Of a stretch of DNA of 64,000 bases, positions 35,814 through 44,638 are shown in pieces. Location of the stretch: assembly GCA_963776225.1 (NCBI GenBank), contig CAVZLL010000004.1, forward strand, positions 558,001 to 622,000, given 5' to 3'. The position numbers were made by a program, and so were the translations under genes. The notes below the pieces were generated by a model that saw only the letters and a program-made list of their open reading frames with translations, was not told where the DNA came from and did no database searches. Each line of letters begins with the position of its first letter. The stretch's first letter is position 1. The stretch comes from Bog-756 sp963776225. GTDB taxonomy: Bacteria; Actinomycetota; Acidimicrobiia; Acidimicrobiales; RAAP-2.

Positions 35814-36719
35814 TCAGCCCGCGCCCAGCGCTGCCAGCACCTCGATCGTGGCGCGGATCTCGCCTGCGGTCCCGAACGGGGCCCCCACGAATTCGGTGGC
35901 TCCGAGCTCGGCCAGCTCACGGACCCTGCCCTGCACCTCGGCGGCGGAGCCGACCACGACCACATCGGCCGGCCCCTCGGCGCCTTCACGATCGAGGACG
36001 GCCCGGTACGACGGAAGCACCCCGTAGAGCGCATAGAGCTCGACGGCCCTGGCCCGAGCCCCGGCGGGATCGTCGGTCACGCTGACCGGCAACCCCACCG
36101 CCACCTGCGGCACCTGGCGACCGGCGTCTGCGGCGGCGGCCCGGATGGTGGGCACGACGTGCTGCGCGAGGGTGAGCGGGCCGGTCATCCAGGTGACCGT
36201 CCCGGCAGCCGTGCGACCGGCGAGCTCGAGCATCACCGTGCCGAGCGCCGCCACCAGCACGTCGGGTGCAGGCGCGTCGATCTGGAGCGGACCGAAGGTG
36301 GACGCGGCCAGCACCTCGCCGCTGAAGCTGACCGTCTCGCCCGCCAGGAGCGGCATGAGGATGGAGAGGTACTCGCGCATGTAGCGGGCCGGCTTCTCGA
36401 AGGACTCGCCGAAGACCTGCTCGATCACCACCTGGTGGGAGAGCCCGACACCCAGGGTGAACCGCCCACCGCTGGCGGCCTGCACGGTGAGCGCCTGGGC
36501 CGCAAGCATGACCGGGTGGCGCGGATAGACCGGCACGACCGCCGTACCGAGCGAGATGCGCGGGACCTCCCGGGCGACGGCGGCCAGGAGGGTGAGCGCG
36601 TCGTAGGCGAAGATCTGGCTCGCCCAGGCCGTACTGATCCCGGCGGCGTCGAGCGCGGCCACCTGGGCCGCCAGCTCGTCGAACGGCAGTCCCGTGTCGA
36701 ACATCACGCCGATGCGCAA
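35814..36719 (-). CDS. LLM-class F420-dependent oxidoreductase
   Basis: About 301 residues from a TTG at 36719 (LRIGVMFDTG), which fits the family N-terminus and follows a GAGG-rich stretch; the frame is open to a GTG at 36797. Luciferase-like TIM barrel: ISLGTAVVPVYPRHPVMLAAQALTV, GRFTLGVGLSH, and the helix after FGESFEKP. Such enzymes use reduced or oxidised F420 rather than FMN in actinobacteria. Substrate unknown. Confidence 0.85.
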   Translation of the reverse strand: MRIGVMFDTGLPFDELAAQVAALDAAGISTAWASQIFAYDALTLLAAVAREVPRISLGTAVVPVYPRHPVMLAAQALTVQAASGGRFTLGVGLSHQVVIEQVFGESFEKPARYMREYLSILMPLLAGETVSFSGEVLAASTFGPLQIDAPAPDVLVAALGTVMLELAGRTAAGTVTWMTGPLTLAQHVVPTIRAAAADAGRQVPQVAVGLPVSVTDDPAGARARAVELYALYGVLPSYRAVLDREGAEGPADVVVVGSAAEVQGRVRELAELGATEFVGAPFGTAGEIRATIEVLAALGAG

Positions 36720-36850
36720 CGCACCTCGCTCCCGGAGCCCGCCGGATCGGATGGTCGACCCGGGGTCGCGCGCCACCCTATCGGTCGGCGACGACACCTG
36801 CCGCCGGTCGCGGGCGTGCCAAACGGTCCGGGTTCGGGCAGAATGCGCAG

Positions 36851-37342
36851 ATGTCCGTCGCCATCATCATGGGAAGTGCGTCCGACGCGTCCGTCATGGA
36901 CGACGCCGTCCAGACACTCCGCGCGTTCAAGATCCCCGTCGAGGTGCGCGTGCTCTCGGCGCACCGGACACCGGACGACACCCTCGCGTTCGCCCGCGGC
37001 GCGGCGGCCGGGGGGATCCGGGTGATGATCGCCGCAGCGGGTGGCGCGGCGCACCTGGCCGGCGTGGTGGCGGCCGCCACCCCCCTCCCGGTGATCGGGG
37101 TGCCGGTGGCCGTCGGCGACCTCGGCGGCATCGACTCGCTGCTCGCCATGGTCCAGATGCCCAAGGGCGTCCCGGTCGCGACGGTGGCGGTCAACGGGGC
37201 CCGCAACGCCGCCCTGCTCGCCGTCCGGATCCTGGCGCTCTCCGACGCCAGGATCGCCTCCGAGCTCGACCGGTTCGTCGCCGACCTCGCCGATCAGGTG
37301 CGGGACATGGACGCCGAGATCGTCGCCCGCTACAGCGGCTGA
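36851..37342 (+). CDS. purE: N5-carboxyaminoimidazole ribonucleotide mutase
   Basis: 163 residues, the normal class I PurE length. The active-site motifs are MGSASDASVMDDA at the N-terminus, SAHRTPDD, and AAAGGAAHLAGVVAAAT, with the catalytic His in SAHR. It converts N5-CAIR to CAIR in de novo purine synthesis. PurK, its usual partner, is not adjacent in this window. Confidence 0.95.
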   Translation: MSVAIIMGSASDASVMDDAVQTLRAFKIPVEVRVLSAHRTPDDTLAFARGAAAGGIRVMIAAAGGAAHLAGVVAAATPLPVIGVPVAVGDLGGIDSLLAMVQMPKGVPVATVAVNGARNAALLAVRILALSDARIASELDRFVADLADQVRDMDAEIVARYSG

Positions 37343-37348
37343 GCCGGG

Positions 37349-38335
37349 TCAGCCTCCACCCGTCGGGGCGAGGCCGGCCACCGCCTCCGCCAGGTCGACC
37401 CCGATGGGGATGACGGCCAGCACCGGGAGATCCACCCCGTTGGCGACGTAGCGGGCCACCTGGGCACGGCATTTCTCGAAGCTGCCGTGTACGACGAGCG
37501 AGTCGACGACCTCGTCGGGGACCGCGGCGAGCGCACCGTTCCGGTCCCCTGCCCGCCAGGCCTCCCACATCGGCCGGAGCACCGCTCCGCGCCCCAGCCA
37601 GCGGTGGAATTCCGCGTAGACGCCGACGTTGAGGTAGGCGGTGATCATCCGGCGGCCCACCATCCGGGCGACGTCCTCGTCCTCCGTCGGGCAGACGAAG
37701 ATCCGGGCGGCGACCGGGATCCGGGCGCCGATCTCGGGGACCACCGTCGAGACGTCCTCCGCGGAGAGCCAGTTCACGATCACTCCGTCGGCCTCCCGAC
37801 CGGCCAGCCGGAGCATGCCGGGGCGTAGGGCGGCGAGGTAGATCGGCGGCGGCTGCTCGACCGGCCGAGCCAGGCGGAAGCCGTGCACCGCGAAGGTGTC
37901 GTAGTCGGTGTCGACCCGCTCGCCGGCGAGCGCCGAGCGCAGGAAGCGGATGGTGTCCCGCACCCGCCGGTAGGGCTCGGTGAACTCGATCCCGTTCCAG
38001 CGGGTGACGATGACCTCCGAGGAGGTCCCGAGCCCGACGACGAAGCGGCCGGGCGCGGCCTCGCCCAGGGCGGCGACGCTCTGGGCGAGGAGGGCCGGGC
38101 CCCGGGTGTACGCCGGGAGGATGGCCACGCCGAGCCGCAGCGAGGGCTCCCAGGCCGCGGCCAGGGCCAGGGGGGTCAAGCCGTCGACGCCGTCCGTCTC
38201 GGCTGACCAGGCATCGGTGTAGCCGAGGCGCGCCAGCCGCTCGTACCAGGAACGGTGCTCCAGCAGGGTCACACCGTCGAAGGGGACGGTGATTCCGTAT
38301 CGTGGGCCGTCGGGCAGCCTGGATCCCTCGGTCAT
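37349..38335 (-). CDS. LLM-class F420-dependent oxidoreductase
   Basis: 328 residues from the ATG at 38335. Family blocks: YGITVPFDG, RLGVAILPAYTRGPALLAQSVAAL, GRFVVGLGTSSEVIV, PPIYLAALRPGMLRLAGREADGVIVNWL. It is the same superfamily as the gene at 35814 but of a different subgroup (closer to the TIGR03559/TIGR03857-like proteins that act on hydrophobic substrates). It converges on purE. Confidence 0.87.
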   Translation of the reverse strand: MTEGSRLPDGPRYGITVPFDGVTLLEHRSWYERLARLGYTDAWSAETDGVDGLTPLALAAAWEPSLRLGVAILPAYTRGPALLAQSVAALGEAAPGRFVVGLGTSSEVIVTRWNGIEFTEPYRRVRDTIRFLRSALAGERVDTDYDTFAVHGFRLARPVEQPPPIYLAALRPGMLRLAGREADGVIVNWLSAEDVSTVVPEIGARIPVAARIFVCPTEDEDVARMVGRRMITAYLNVGVYAEFHRWLGRGAVLRPMWEAWRAGDRNGALAAVPDEVVDSLVVHGSFEKCRAQVARYVANGVDLPVLAVIPIGVDLAEAVAGLAPTGGG

Positions 38336-38371
38336 GGCCCCAGTGATACACCCCCCGGGCACACTGGACCC

Positions 38372-38623
38372 ATGACGGTCGATCGTACGTCCACCCGCTC
38401 CGACCACCAGCCCACGCTGCCGTTCGCCGTGCCCGTGCCGGACCGCGCCGACGGATGCGGGGCACGGGCCGACCCGGGTCACGACTGGCGGCTCGACGAG
38501 CACACCCGGCGGGTCGGACGCCGTGGCGTGGCGGCGGCCCGGGCCCTGCTCGAGGGAGCCTCTGCCGCACCGGAGAACCCGGCCGGACCTCAGGGGGGCC
38601 GGGCGGCAGGACGCGCCGCCTGA
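38372..38623 (+). CDS. Small hypothetical protein with a conserved helical core
   Basis: 83 residues from the ATG at 38372. The centre DWRLDEHTRRVGRRGVAAARALLE is a basic amphipathic helix of a kind seen in small actinobacterial proteins; both ends look disordered (Pro/Gly/Ala rich). Unknown role. It precedes the deacetylase by 26 bp and may share its transcript. Confidence 0.55.
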   Translation: MTVDRTSTRSDHQPTLPFAVPVPDRADGCGARADPGHDWRLDEHTRRVGRRGVAAARALLEGASAAPENPAGPQGGRAAGRAA

Positions 38624-38649
38624 ACAGCCAGGGGCGGTACGGTCAGGGC

Positions 38650-39483
38650 ATGGAGTCCCTGGCCCAGCGACTCGGTGCACCTCCCGACGCCCGGCTGCTG
38701 ATCCTCAACGGCGCAGACCTCGGCTTCTGCCACGCGGCCACCGTCGGCGTCTACGACGCGCTCCGGAACGGCGTGGCCACCAGCGCCTCCCTGCTGGTCC
38801 CCGCCCCGTGGGCACGCGAGTCGGCGTCCCGGTTCCGCGGGGAGGACGTCGGAGTGCGGCTCACCCTCAACGCCGAGCACGACCTCTACCGCTGGGGGCC
38901 GATCACGCAGGCCCCGTCGCTGCTCGACGGCGACGGCGGCTTCCCCCGCACCCTGACCGACGTCTGGGACCACGCCGACCTCGACGAGGTCCGGAGGGAA
39001 TGCCGTGCCCAGATCGAGCGGGCGGTCCTCTGGGGATTCGACATCAGCCATCTCGACTCCCATCTCGACGCCCTCCTCATGCGACCCGAGTTCTTCGACG
39101 TCTACCTCGAGCTCGCCGTCGAGTTCCGGCTCCCCCTCCGCGTCCTCGACGCCGACGCCGAGCGCAACGCCGGCTTTCCCGTGCGGCACCTGGCGGCCGA
39201 GGCAGGGGTCCTCTTCGCCGACCGGTGCGTCAGCCTGCCCGCCGTCGGCACACACCACGCCTTCCTCGACCTGGTCGGCCGGCTCGAGCCCGGGGTGACC
39301 GAGGTCACCCTGCATCCGGCGATCGACACCGCCGAGCTGCGTGCGGCCACCGACGACTGGGAGGCACGGGTGGCCGACCACGTCCTGCTGGTCGCCGACC
39401 GGGGCCTCGGGCGGCTGTTGGAGGAGGCCGGCATCTCCCTCATCGGCTATCGCCCGCTTCGCGACGCGATGCGGGCGGGCTGA
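38650..39483 (+). CDS. YdjC/ChbG-family carbohydrate deacetylase-like protein
   Basis: 277 residues. YdjC-type fold: ILNGADLGFCHAATVGVYDAL at the N-terminus, HLDSHLDAL with the two metal His residues, and EVTLHPAID towards the end. The usual N-terminal signature is NADDFG or NADDLG; here it is NGADLG, so one of the two acidic residues, a catalytic or metal acid in the family, is replaced by Ala. Activity may be altered or lost. Substrates in the family are N-acetylated or branched oligosaccharides. Confidence 0.8.
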   Translation: MESLAQRLGAPPDARLLILNGADLGFCHAATVGVYDALRNGVATSASLLVPAPWARESASRFRGEDVGVRLTLNAEHDLYRWGPITQAPSLLDGDGGFPRTLTDVWDHADLDEVRRECRAQIERAVLWGFDISHLDSHLDALLMRPEFFDVYLELAVEFRLPLRVLDADAERNAGFPVRHLAAEAGVLFADRCVSLPAVGTHHAFLDLVGRLEPGVTEVTLHPAIDTAELRAATDDWEARVADHVLLVADRGLGRLLEEAGISLIGYRPLRDAMRAG

Positions 39484-39531
39484 GCGTGCGCACGGCCGGT
39501 CGCGCGATGCAGGACAACGGTTGACGGGGCC

Positions 39532-40197
39532 GTGAACCGCACCGCCACGCCACGGACCGTTCCCTCGAGCGGGCGATCCGCGCCCCGTCCGTTGCGGGTC
39601 GAGGGACTCCTGCTCCTCGATCCGGCGGGCGACCGACCTCTCACCATCGACTCGGTCCGATTCGCCGACGACGGCATCGGGGTGGTCCGCGCCGCAGGCC
39701 AACAGCCCCGGGTCCTGCCCTGGACCTCGGTCGTGGCCCACGCGGTCGAACCGTGGCGCGGCGGCTCGATCCCGGAGCGGTGGCGCGATCCCACGCCCGG
39801 CCGGACCGGCCAGGCGTCGCCGGTGGGTCCGGTCGGGTACGGCGTCCTCATCAGCATCACGACGGCGACCGGCACCTTCCGGTTCCTCCAGCCCGGGGGC
39901 GACCCCGGTCAACTCTCCGGCCGCATCGCCGCCTTCGCCGACCGGTATCGGGGACCGGCCGCGATCCCGACCGTGACCACGCCGGACGAGCCACAACCGC
40001 CGCAGCAGGCCCGCGGCCACCGCCGTCCGAGGTGGCCGCGGATCCAGCCCTACCTGGTGGTGGCGCTCGGTGTGGTCGTCCTGGTCGCGATCACCCTCAT
40101 CCTCCTCCAGAGCGCCGGTCTGGTGCATCTGCCGCTGCTCGGCGGGGGCGGTTCCGGGTCGCTCGGCCGCGTGCGACCCTTCCCCGGGCGCGGGTGA
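39532..40197 (+). CDS. Hypothetical protein with C-terminal membrane anchor
   Basis: 221 residues from a GTG. The N-terminal 130 residues resemble a small all-beta domain (LRVEGLLLLDP, RFADDGIGVVRA, GVLISITTATGTFRFLQPGGDP), perhaps PH-like. A Pro/Arg linker and one membrane helix (YLVVALGVVVLVAITLILL) follow, then a Gly-rich tail. No function recognised; it is probably a cytoplasmic domain tied to the membrane. Confidence 0.7.
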   Translation: MNRTATPRTVPSSGRSAPRPLRVEGLLLLDPAGDRPLTIDSVRFADDGIGVVRAAGQQPRVLPWTSVVAHAVEPWRGGSIPERWRDPTPGRTGQASPVGPVGYGVLISITTATGTFRFLQPGGDPGQLSGRIAAFADRYRGPAAIPTVTTPDEPQPPQQARGHRRPRWPRIQPYLVVALGVVVLVAITLILLQSAGLVHLPLLGGGGSGSLGRVRPFPGRG

Positions 40198-40224
40198 ACG
40201 CGCCGCGCGGCGCACTCGGGTGAA

Positions 40225-40620
40225 TCAGGTGATCCAGTCGTCGGTGCCCTCGGCGACCCGGCGCCGCAGCTCCCGGTAGGCGGGGGTCGCGGCCGCGGCC
40301 AGGAGGTCGAGCAGGACCGCCATCGAGCCGGTGACCTTCATCCGTCCCTGCATGAACGCCGCGCCCGGATCGAGCGCACCGTCCGTGAGTGCCCGTGCGT
40401 CCTCCCACCCGACGGTGAGGGTCACCTCGGGATCGTCGATCCGGCCGGGGGCGCAGGCTCCGAGGCGACCACCGGCGAGCTCACAGAGCGAGGGGACGTC
40501 CCCGTCGGGCCCGCCGGTGACCACGACCTGGACCCTGGCCGAGAGCTCCGGCGGACCCTGCAGGTCGACAGCCAGCGCTCTCGTCGACTCGAACCACTCG
40601 TCGGAGAGCCACCTGGTCAC
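40225..40620 (-). CDS. SCP2-like sterol-carrier-type protein
   Basis: 131 residues from the GTG at 40620, overlapping the stop of mca by four bases (GTGA), so it is coupled to it. SCP2 fold features: SARVQVVVTGGPDGD, PEVTLTVGWEDARALTDGALDPGAAFMQGRMKVTG and the final helix LLDLLAAAATPAYRELRRR. It probably binds a lipid or other hydrophobic ligand. The pairing with a mycothiol conjugate amidase is odd and may point to handling of hydrophobic conjugates. Confidence 0.82.
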   Translation of the reverse strand: MTRWLSDEWFESTRALAVDLQGPPELSARVQVVVTGGPDGDVPSLCELAGGRLGACAPGRIDDPEVTLTVGWEDARALTDGALDPGAAFMQGRMKVTGSMAVLLDLLAAAATPAYRELRRRVAEGTDDWIT

Positions 40621-41528
40621 GTCGAGGGGCGAACCAGGTCGCCGATGCCGGCGAAGAGGTCCTCCTCGAGCCCACCGTCGGTCGGCGCCTCCGCGGGGAC
40701 GACACCGTCCCGGCAGGCGACGAACGCCAGCCGGTAGTCGTCGTGGGGGTGGATGGTTCGCATGACCTCGGGTGGCAGCCCGAACCAGAACCGGGAGTTG
40801 GGATCGACCTGGGTCTCGTGCGCGAGGAGTGCCCGGCGCCGCACGTCGGCGTAGTCGGAGATGTCGACCGCTGCCGTGACGACCTCGTCGGGCACGTCCT
40901 CCCAGCGCTTCCTCCATCCCTCGTCGAAGGGGGACTCGAGGCCGAGCTCCTCGAATTTCTCGTGGATGGCACGGAAGCGTGCCACCGAGAAGACCGTGTA
41001 GTAGAGCTTCGGGGGCTGCCACGCCGGTCCCGCGGCCGGGAACCGCGCGGCGTCACCTGCTGCACGGAAGGCGGCGAGCCCCGCGTCGTGCACCCGGAGG
41101 TGGTCCGGGTGCGGGTACCCGGACTGTTCGTCGCCGTAGATGACCATGACCTGTGGCCGGACCCTGCGTACGACCGACACCAGGCGCTCGACCGCCTCGT
41201 CCAGCGGCGCCTGGGCGAAACTCCCGGCCCGGGTGTTGGCCTCCGACCCGGCCATCCCCGAGTCCCGGTAGCCGAGCATGACCACCTCGTCGTAGCCGAT
41301 GATGTCCGCCGCGCGGGCCAGCTCACGCCGTCGGACCCCGGCCAGATCCGCCTGCACTTCCGGGGTGTCGAGGGCCGGATTGAGGATCTCGCCCTCCTCG
41401 CCGCCGGTGCAGCACACCAGCACCGTGTGGACGCCCTCGGCGTGGTAGCGGGCGACGGTGCCCGCCCCCTTGGAGGACTCGTCGTCGGGGTGGGCGTGGA
41501 CGGTCAGGAGCCGGGGCGCTTCGCTCAC
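40617..41528 (-). CDS. mca: Mycothiol S-conjugate amidase
   Basis: About 303 residues from the GTG at 41528 (MSEAPRLLTVHAHPDDE), the start that best matches the family; upstream GTGs at 41537 and 41567 are possible. HAHPDDESSKGAGT and SGYPHPDHLRVHD form the zinc site, and LLAHETQVDPNSRFWFGLP is the Mca-specific C-terminal block. It cleaves mycothiol S-conjugates to mercapturic acids and glucosaminyl-inositol in detoxification. Coupled to the SCP2-like gene and divergent from pspA. Confidence 0.92.
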   Translation of the reverse strand: MSEAPRLLTVHAHPDDESSKGAGTVARYHAEGVHTVLVCCTGGEEGEILNPALDTPEVQADLAGVRRRELARAADIIGYDEVVMLGYRDSGMAGSEANTRAGSFAQAPLDEAVERLVSVVRRVRPQVMVIYGDEQSGYPHPDHLRVHDAGLAAFRAAGDAARFPAAGPAWQPPKLYYTVFSVARFRAIHEKFEELGLESPFDEGWRKRWEDVPDEVVTAAVDISDYADVRRRALLAHETQVDPNSRFWFGLPPEVMRTIHPHDDYRLAFVACRDGVVPAEAPTDGGLEEDLFAGIGDLVRPST

Positions 41529-41593
41529 GCCGCTCACGCTACCGGGAGGGAACGCCCTAAGCTTCACATCAAGCGCGAGGAAGGATCGTTCGC

Positions 41594-42340
41594 ATGGGTG
41601 TCATGAAGCGCATGTCCGGGATTCTGCAGGCCAAGACCAACAAGCTGCTGGACAAGGCCGAGGACCCGCGGGAGTCACTGGACCTCTCCTACCAGAAGCA
41701 GCTGGAGAGCCTCCAGAAGGTCCGCCGCAGCGTGGCCGACGTGACCACCGCCAAGAAGCGGATCGAGCTCCAGGCGAGCCAGATCCAGGGGCAGGCCGAC
41801 AAGCTCCAGCAGCAGGCCAAGGCTGCACTGACCCAGGGGAACGAGGACCTGGCCCGCGAGGCACTCTCCCGGCGGGCGACGCTGGCCGGTCAGCTGACCG
41901 ACCTGCAGACCCAGCACGAGCAGGTGGTCACCCAGGAGCAGAAGCTCATCGCGACCGCCCAGAACCTGCAGGCCCAGGTCGACGCCTTCCGCACCAAGAA
42001 GGAGACGATGAAGGCGACCTACACCGCCGCCGAGGCGCAGACCAAGATCGGCGAGGCGGTGTCCGGAATCTCCGAATCGATGAGCGACGCCGGGATGTCC
42101 ATGCAACGAGCTCAGGACAAGATCGACAGCATGCAGGCACGTGCCGGAGCGATGGACGAGTTGCTCGCATCCGGAGCCCTCACCGATCTCACCCATCCGG
42201 TCGACGACATCCAGGCCCAGCTGGACCAGGCCTCGACCACCTCGACCGTGGACGCCGACCTCGCCGCACTCAAGGCCGAGATCGGCACGAGCGCGCCGGC
42301 CCAGCTCAGCACGGCCAACCCGGAGGAGGCCGCCCCATGA
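41594..42340 (+). CDS. pspA: PspA/IM30/Vipp1 family protein
   Basis: 248 residues, almost entirely coiled coil: SYQKQLESLQKVRRSVADVT, then long helices rich in Gln and Ala, ending with TDLTHPVDDIQAQLD. PspA binds stressed membranes and forms ESCRT-III-like coats. The ATG follows GAGGAAGGA. First gene of a four-gene operon with pspAA, htpX and pspAB; the junctions of the first three are ATGA overlaps. Confidence 0.93.
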   Translation: MGVMKRMSGILQAKTNKLLDKAEDPRESLDLSYQKQLESLQKVRRSVADVTTAKKRIELQASQIQGQADKLQQQAKAALTQGNEDLAREALSRRATLAGQLTDLQTQHEQVVTQEQKLIATAQNLQAQVDAFRTKKETMKATYTAAEAQTKIGEAVSGISESMSDAGMSMQRAQDKIDSMQARAGAMDELLASGALTDLTHPVDDIQAQLDQASTTSTVDADLAALKAEIGTSAPAQLSTANPEEAAP

Positions 42341-42633
42341 TCGTCCGCATCCTCGGAGAAGGGCAGTTCGAGGTGGACGAGGCCGGGCGCCACGCGCTCG
42401 ACGAGCTCGACGCGACCCTCCTCCGGGCGCTCGACGACGGCGACGAGACCGCCTTCGCAGACGCGTTGGCCGCGCTCATCGCCGAGGTCACCCGGGTGGG
42501 CAGCCCACTGCCCGCGGATGCCTTTTCCCCTTCCGACCTGGTCATCCCCTTCCCAGACTCTTCCCTCGCGGAGACACGGGCCCTGCTCGGCGAGGGCGGC
42601 GGTTCGGAGGAACCCGTGAGGAAGGGCGCATGA
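42337..42633 (+). CDS. pspAA: PspA-associated protein PspAA
   Basis: 98 residues, starting inside the pspA stop (ATGA). MIVRILGEGQFEVDEAGRHALDELD is the hallmark of the small PspAA family, a partner of PspA in actinobacteria and archaea. Its own stop overlaps the htpX start in the same way. It probably modulates PspA assembly. Confidence 0.9.
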   Translation: MIVRILGEGQFEVDEAGRHALDELDATLLRALDDGDETAFADALAALIAEVTRVGSPLPADAFSPSDLVIPFPDSSLAETRALLGEGGGSEEPVRKGA

Positions 42634-43565
42634 GCACCGCACGCAACATCCCCAACGACCGGGGGCTCACCCTCCGGATGTTCACGACCGGCCTGCTCCT
42701 GGTCCTGCTCTACGGGGCGGTGATCGGGGCCCTCATCGCCTTCGGCATCTCCTACGCGGTGGTGCTCGTGTTCGCCGCGGTCCTGCTCTTCTTCCAGTAC
42801 TGGTTCTCGGACAAGATCGCCCTCTTCGGCATGGGGGGCCGTGTGGTCACCCCGGAGCAGGCTCCGCAGCTGCACGGGGCGATCGACCGGCTCTGCGCGA
42901 TGGCCGACATGAAGAAGCCCAGGGTTGCCATCGCCGACACCGACGTGCCCAACGCGTTCGCCACCGGTCGGAGCCCCAACAGCGCCGTCGTCTGCGCGAC
43001 CTCCGGCCTCATGCGCCGGCTCGACGAGGGTGAGCTCGAGGCGGTTCTCGCCCATGAGCTGTCCCACGTCGCGCACCGCGACGTTGCGGTGATGACCATC
43101 GCCAGCTTCCTCGGGATGGCCGCCGGGCTGATCACCCGGATGATGCTGTGGACCGGCCTGATGGGCGGGTTCGGAGGAGGTCGCGGCAACAACAACCAGG
43201 GCGGTGACAACGCCGCGCTGGTCGAGCTGGTGGTGCTGGTGGTCTCGGTCGTGGTCTACGCGATCAGCTTCCTGCTGACCATGGCCCTCTCCCGCTACCG
43301 GGAGCTGGCGGCCGACCGGTCGGGGGCCCTCCTCACCGGACAGCCCTCGGTCCTGGCGTCGGCCCTGGTCAAGGTCACCGGGGAGATCGCCCGCATCCCC
43401 ACCCGCGATCTGCGCTCGGCCGAGAGCTTCAACGCCTTCTACTTCACCCCTGCCATCGCCAAGAACGGCGTGAGCCTCTCCACCATCTTCTCGACCCACC
43501 CGTCGCTCGACCAGCGGCTCGCCCAGCTGGCCGCCATCGAGGTCGAGCTCGGCAAGCCCTCGTGA
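42630..43565 (+). CDS. htpX: M48 membrane protease HtpX
   Basis: 311 residues. Two N-terminal membrane helices, then the HELSHVAHRD zinc site (HExxH) with the third ligand Glu in SRYRELAADRSGALLTG, and two further hydrophobic segments. HtpX degrades misfolded membrane proteins. Within the Psp operon it links proteolysis with membrane repair. Confidence 0.95.
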   Translation: MSTARNIPNDRGLTLRMFTTGLLLVLLYGAVIGALIAFGISYAVVLVFAAVLLFFQYWFSDKIALFGMGGRVVTPEQAPQLHGAIDRLCAMADMKKPRVAIADTDVPNAFATGRSPNSAVVCATSGLMRRLDEGELEAVLAHELSHVAHRDVAVMTIASFLGMAAGLITRMMLWTGLMGGFGGGRGNNNQGGDNAALVELVVLVVSVVVYAISFLLTMALSRYRELAADRSGALLTGQPSVLASALVKVTGEIARIPTRDLRSAESFNAFYFTPAIAKNGVSLSTIFSTHPSLDQRLAQLAAIEVELGKPS

Positions 43566-43590
43566 CCGGTCACCGGGCCGGCCCCTGCTG

Positions 43591-44205
43591 ATGGGGCTGT
43601 TCGACACCCTGCTCGGCCGGACCAAGCCGGTCCAGTCCAACCTGGACAGCCTCTTCGCCCTGCCCTCCGCCTCGATCACCCTCCAGAGCGCGGCCGGCAT
43701 GGCCTGCTCGGGTCACGCGGGCGTGTGCTACAAACCGCCCACCGGCCAGGGGTTCGCCGACATGCAGGCCGAGGTGGTCACGCTCCTCTCGGCGGACGGC
43801 GCGACCGACCTGCGCCAGGATCAGGACAGCTTCGGCTACCACTGGCTGGTGGTCGAGGATCCCGACATCGAGGCCCTGGTCACCCGGGTCCATCTGGTCA
43901 ATTCTTCGCTCTCCGACGCCGGATGGGGACCCCAGCTGCTCTGCTCGGTCTTCGGGATCGCCACCCTCGCCGCCACCGACGGCGACCAGGCCCAGCCGAC
44001 CGTCGGCCCCGGGCACCTCGTCCCCTCCACCGGCTACCTGGTGTACCTGTTCAAACGCGGCACGTTCTACCCGTTCGTGCCGAGCGGGCACGAGCAACGC
44101 GACACCGAGCAGGAGCTCAAGCTCAAGAGCCTGCTGGCGGACGACCTGACCGTCGAGACCGACCTCGACCGCTGGTTCCCTCTCTGGGACCTCCCGGTCG
44201 GGTGA
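43591..44205 (+). CDS. pspAB: PspA-associated protein PspAB
   Basis: 204 residues. The start MGLFDTLLGRTK and the phrases GMACSGHAGVCYKPP and LVYLFKRGTFYPFVPSG mark the PspAB family, found almost always next to pspA, pspAA and htpX in actinobacteria and archaea. Function is not established; a cytosolic adaptor for the Psp response is assumed. Last gene of the operon, 25 bp after htpX. Confidence 0.9.
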   Translation: MGLFDTLLGRTKPVQSNLDSLFALPSASITLQSAAGMACSGHAGVCYKPPTGQGFADMQAEVVTLLSADGATDLRQDQDSFGYHWLVVEDPDIEALVTRVHLVNSSLSDAGWGPQLLCSVFGIATLAATDGDQAQPTVGPGHLVPSTGYLVYLFKRGTFYPFVPSGHEQRDTEQELKLKSLLADDLTVETDLDRWFPLWDLPVG

Positions 44206-44483
44206 CCGCTCAGCCAGCTCGCTGAACTGGGGATTTCACCCTGCACGTCCCAGGTTTTCCACAGGGTGGACGGCACCAGGGCGACCGTCGGGCGCCGGGG
44301 CGATTCGATGATCCCCCCGGCCACGGCTAGAGTGTGCGCACCGCACGAAGGGGCACTCGGCGGCAGTTCCGCTCGGAGTTGTGCACACGCAACCTCCCGG
44401 ATCGCCGCATCGCGCCGTCCCACGACCGGCACTCAGGAGCGCGACACGTAATCACCAGCACCGCAGCACGGACGTCAACCCGC

Positions 44484-44637
44484 TAGCACACCCGGCTCGA
44501 GAAGCCAGGCCGACCCACCCTTCCCGGTGCTCGGCTGGGGCGTGAATGCACAGATGTGGGGTCCACCCAACCAGAAGAGAGTCAGAGCGCCTCCGTCCGA
44601 CGACGTGGCTCTGACCGACCAAGGAAAGGTCACCCAC
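44484..44637 (+). promoter_or_regulatory. Structured leader before the Rpf-like gene (possible c-di-AMP riboswitch relative)
   Basis: A 433-bp gap (44206-44638) precedes the Rpf-like gene. It contains GACCCA at 44512 and TGGGGCGTGAAT at 44536-44547, resembling the ACCCA/TGGGGTGAAT core of the ydaO riboswitch. A perfect 8-bp hairpin (GTCAGAGC 44581-44588 with GCTCTGAC 44608-44615) encloses TCCGTCCGACGACGTG, just before the AAGGAAAGG ribosome-binding site. ydaO riboswitches often control rpf-like genes in actinobacteria. The 3' block (CCGACAGCTNACC) is not clearly present, so this is a variant or a different RNA element. Confidence 0.35.
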
Positions 44638-44638
44638 C

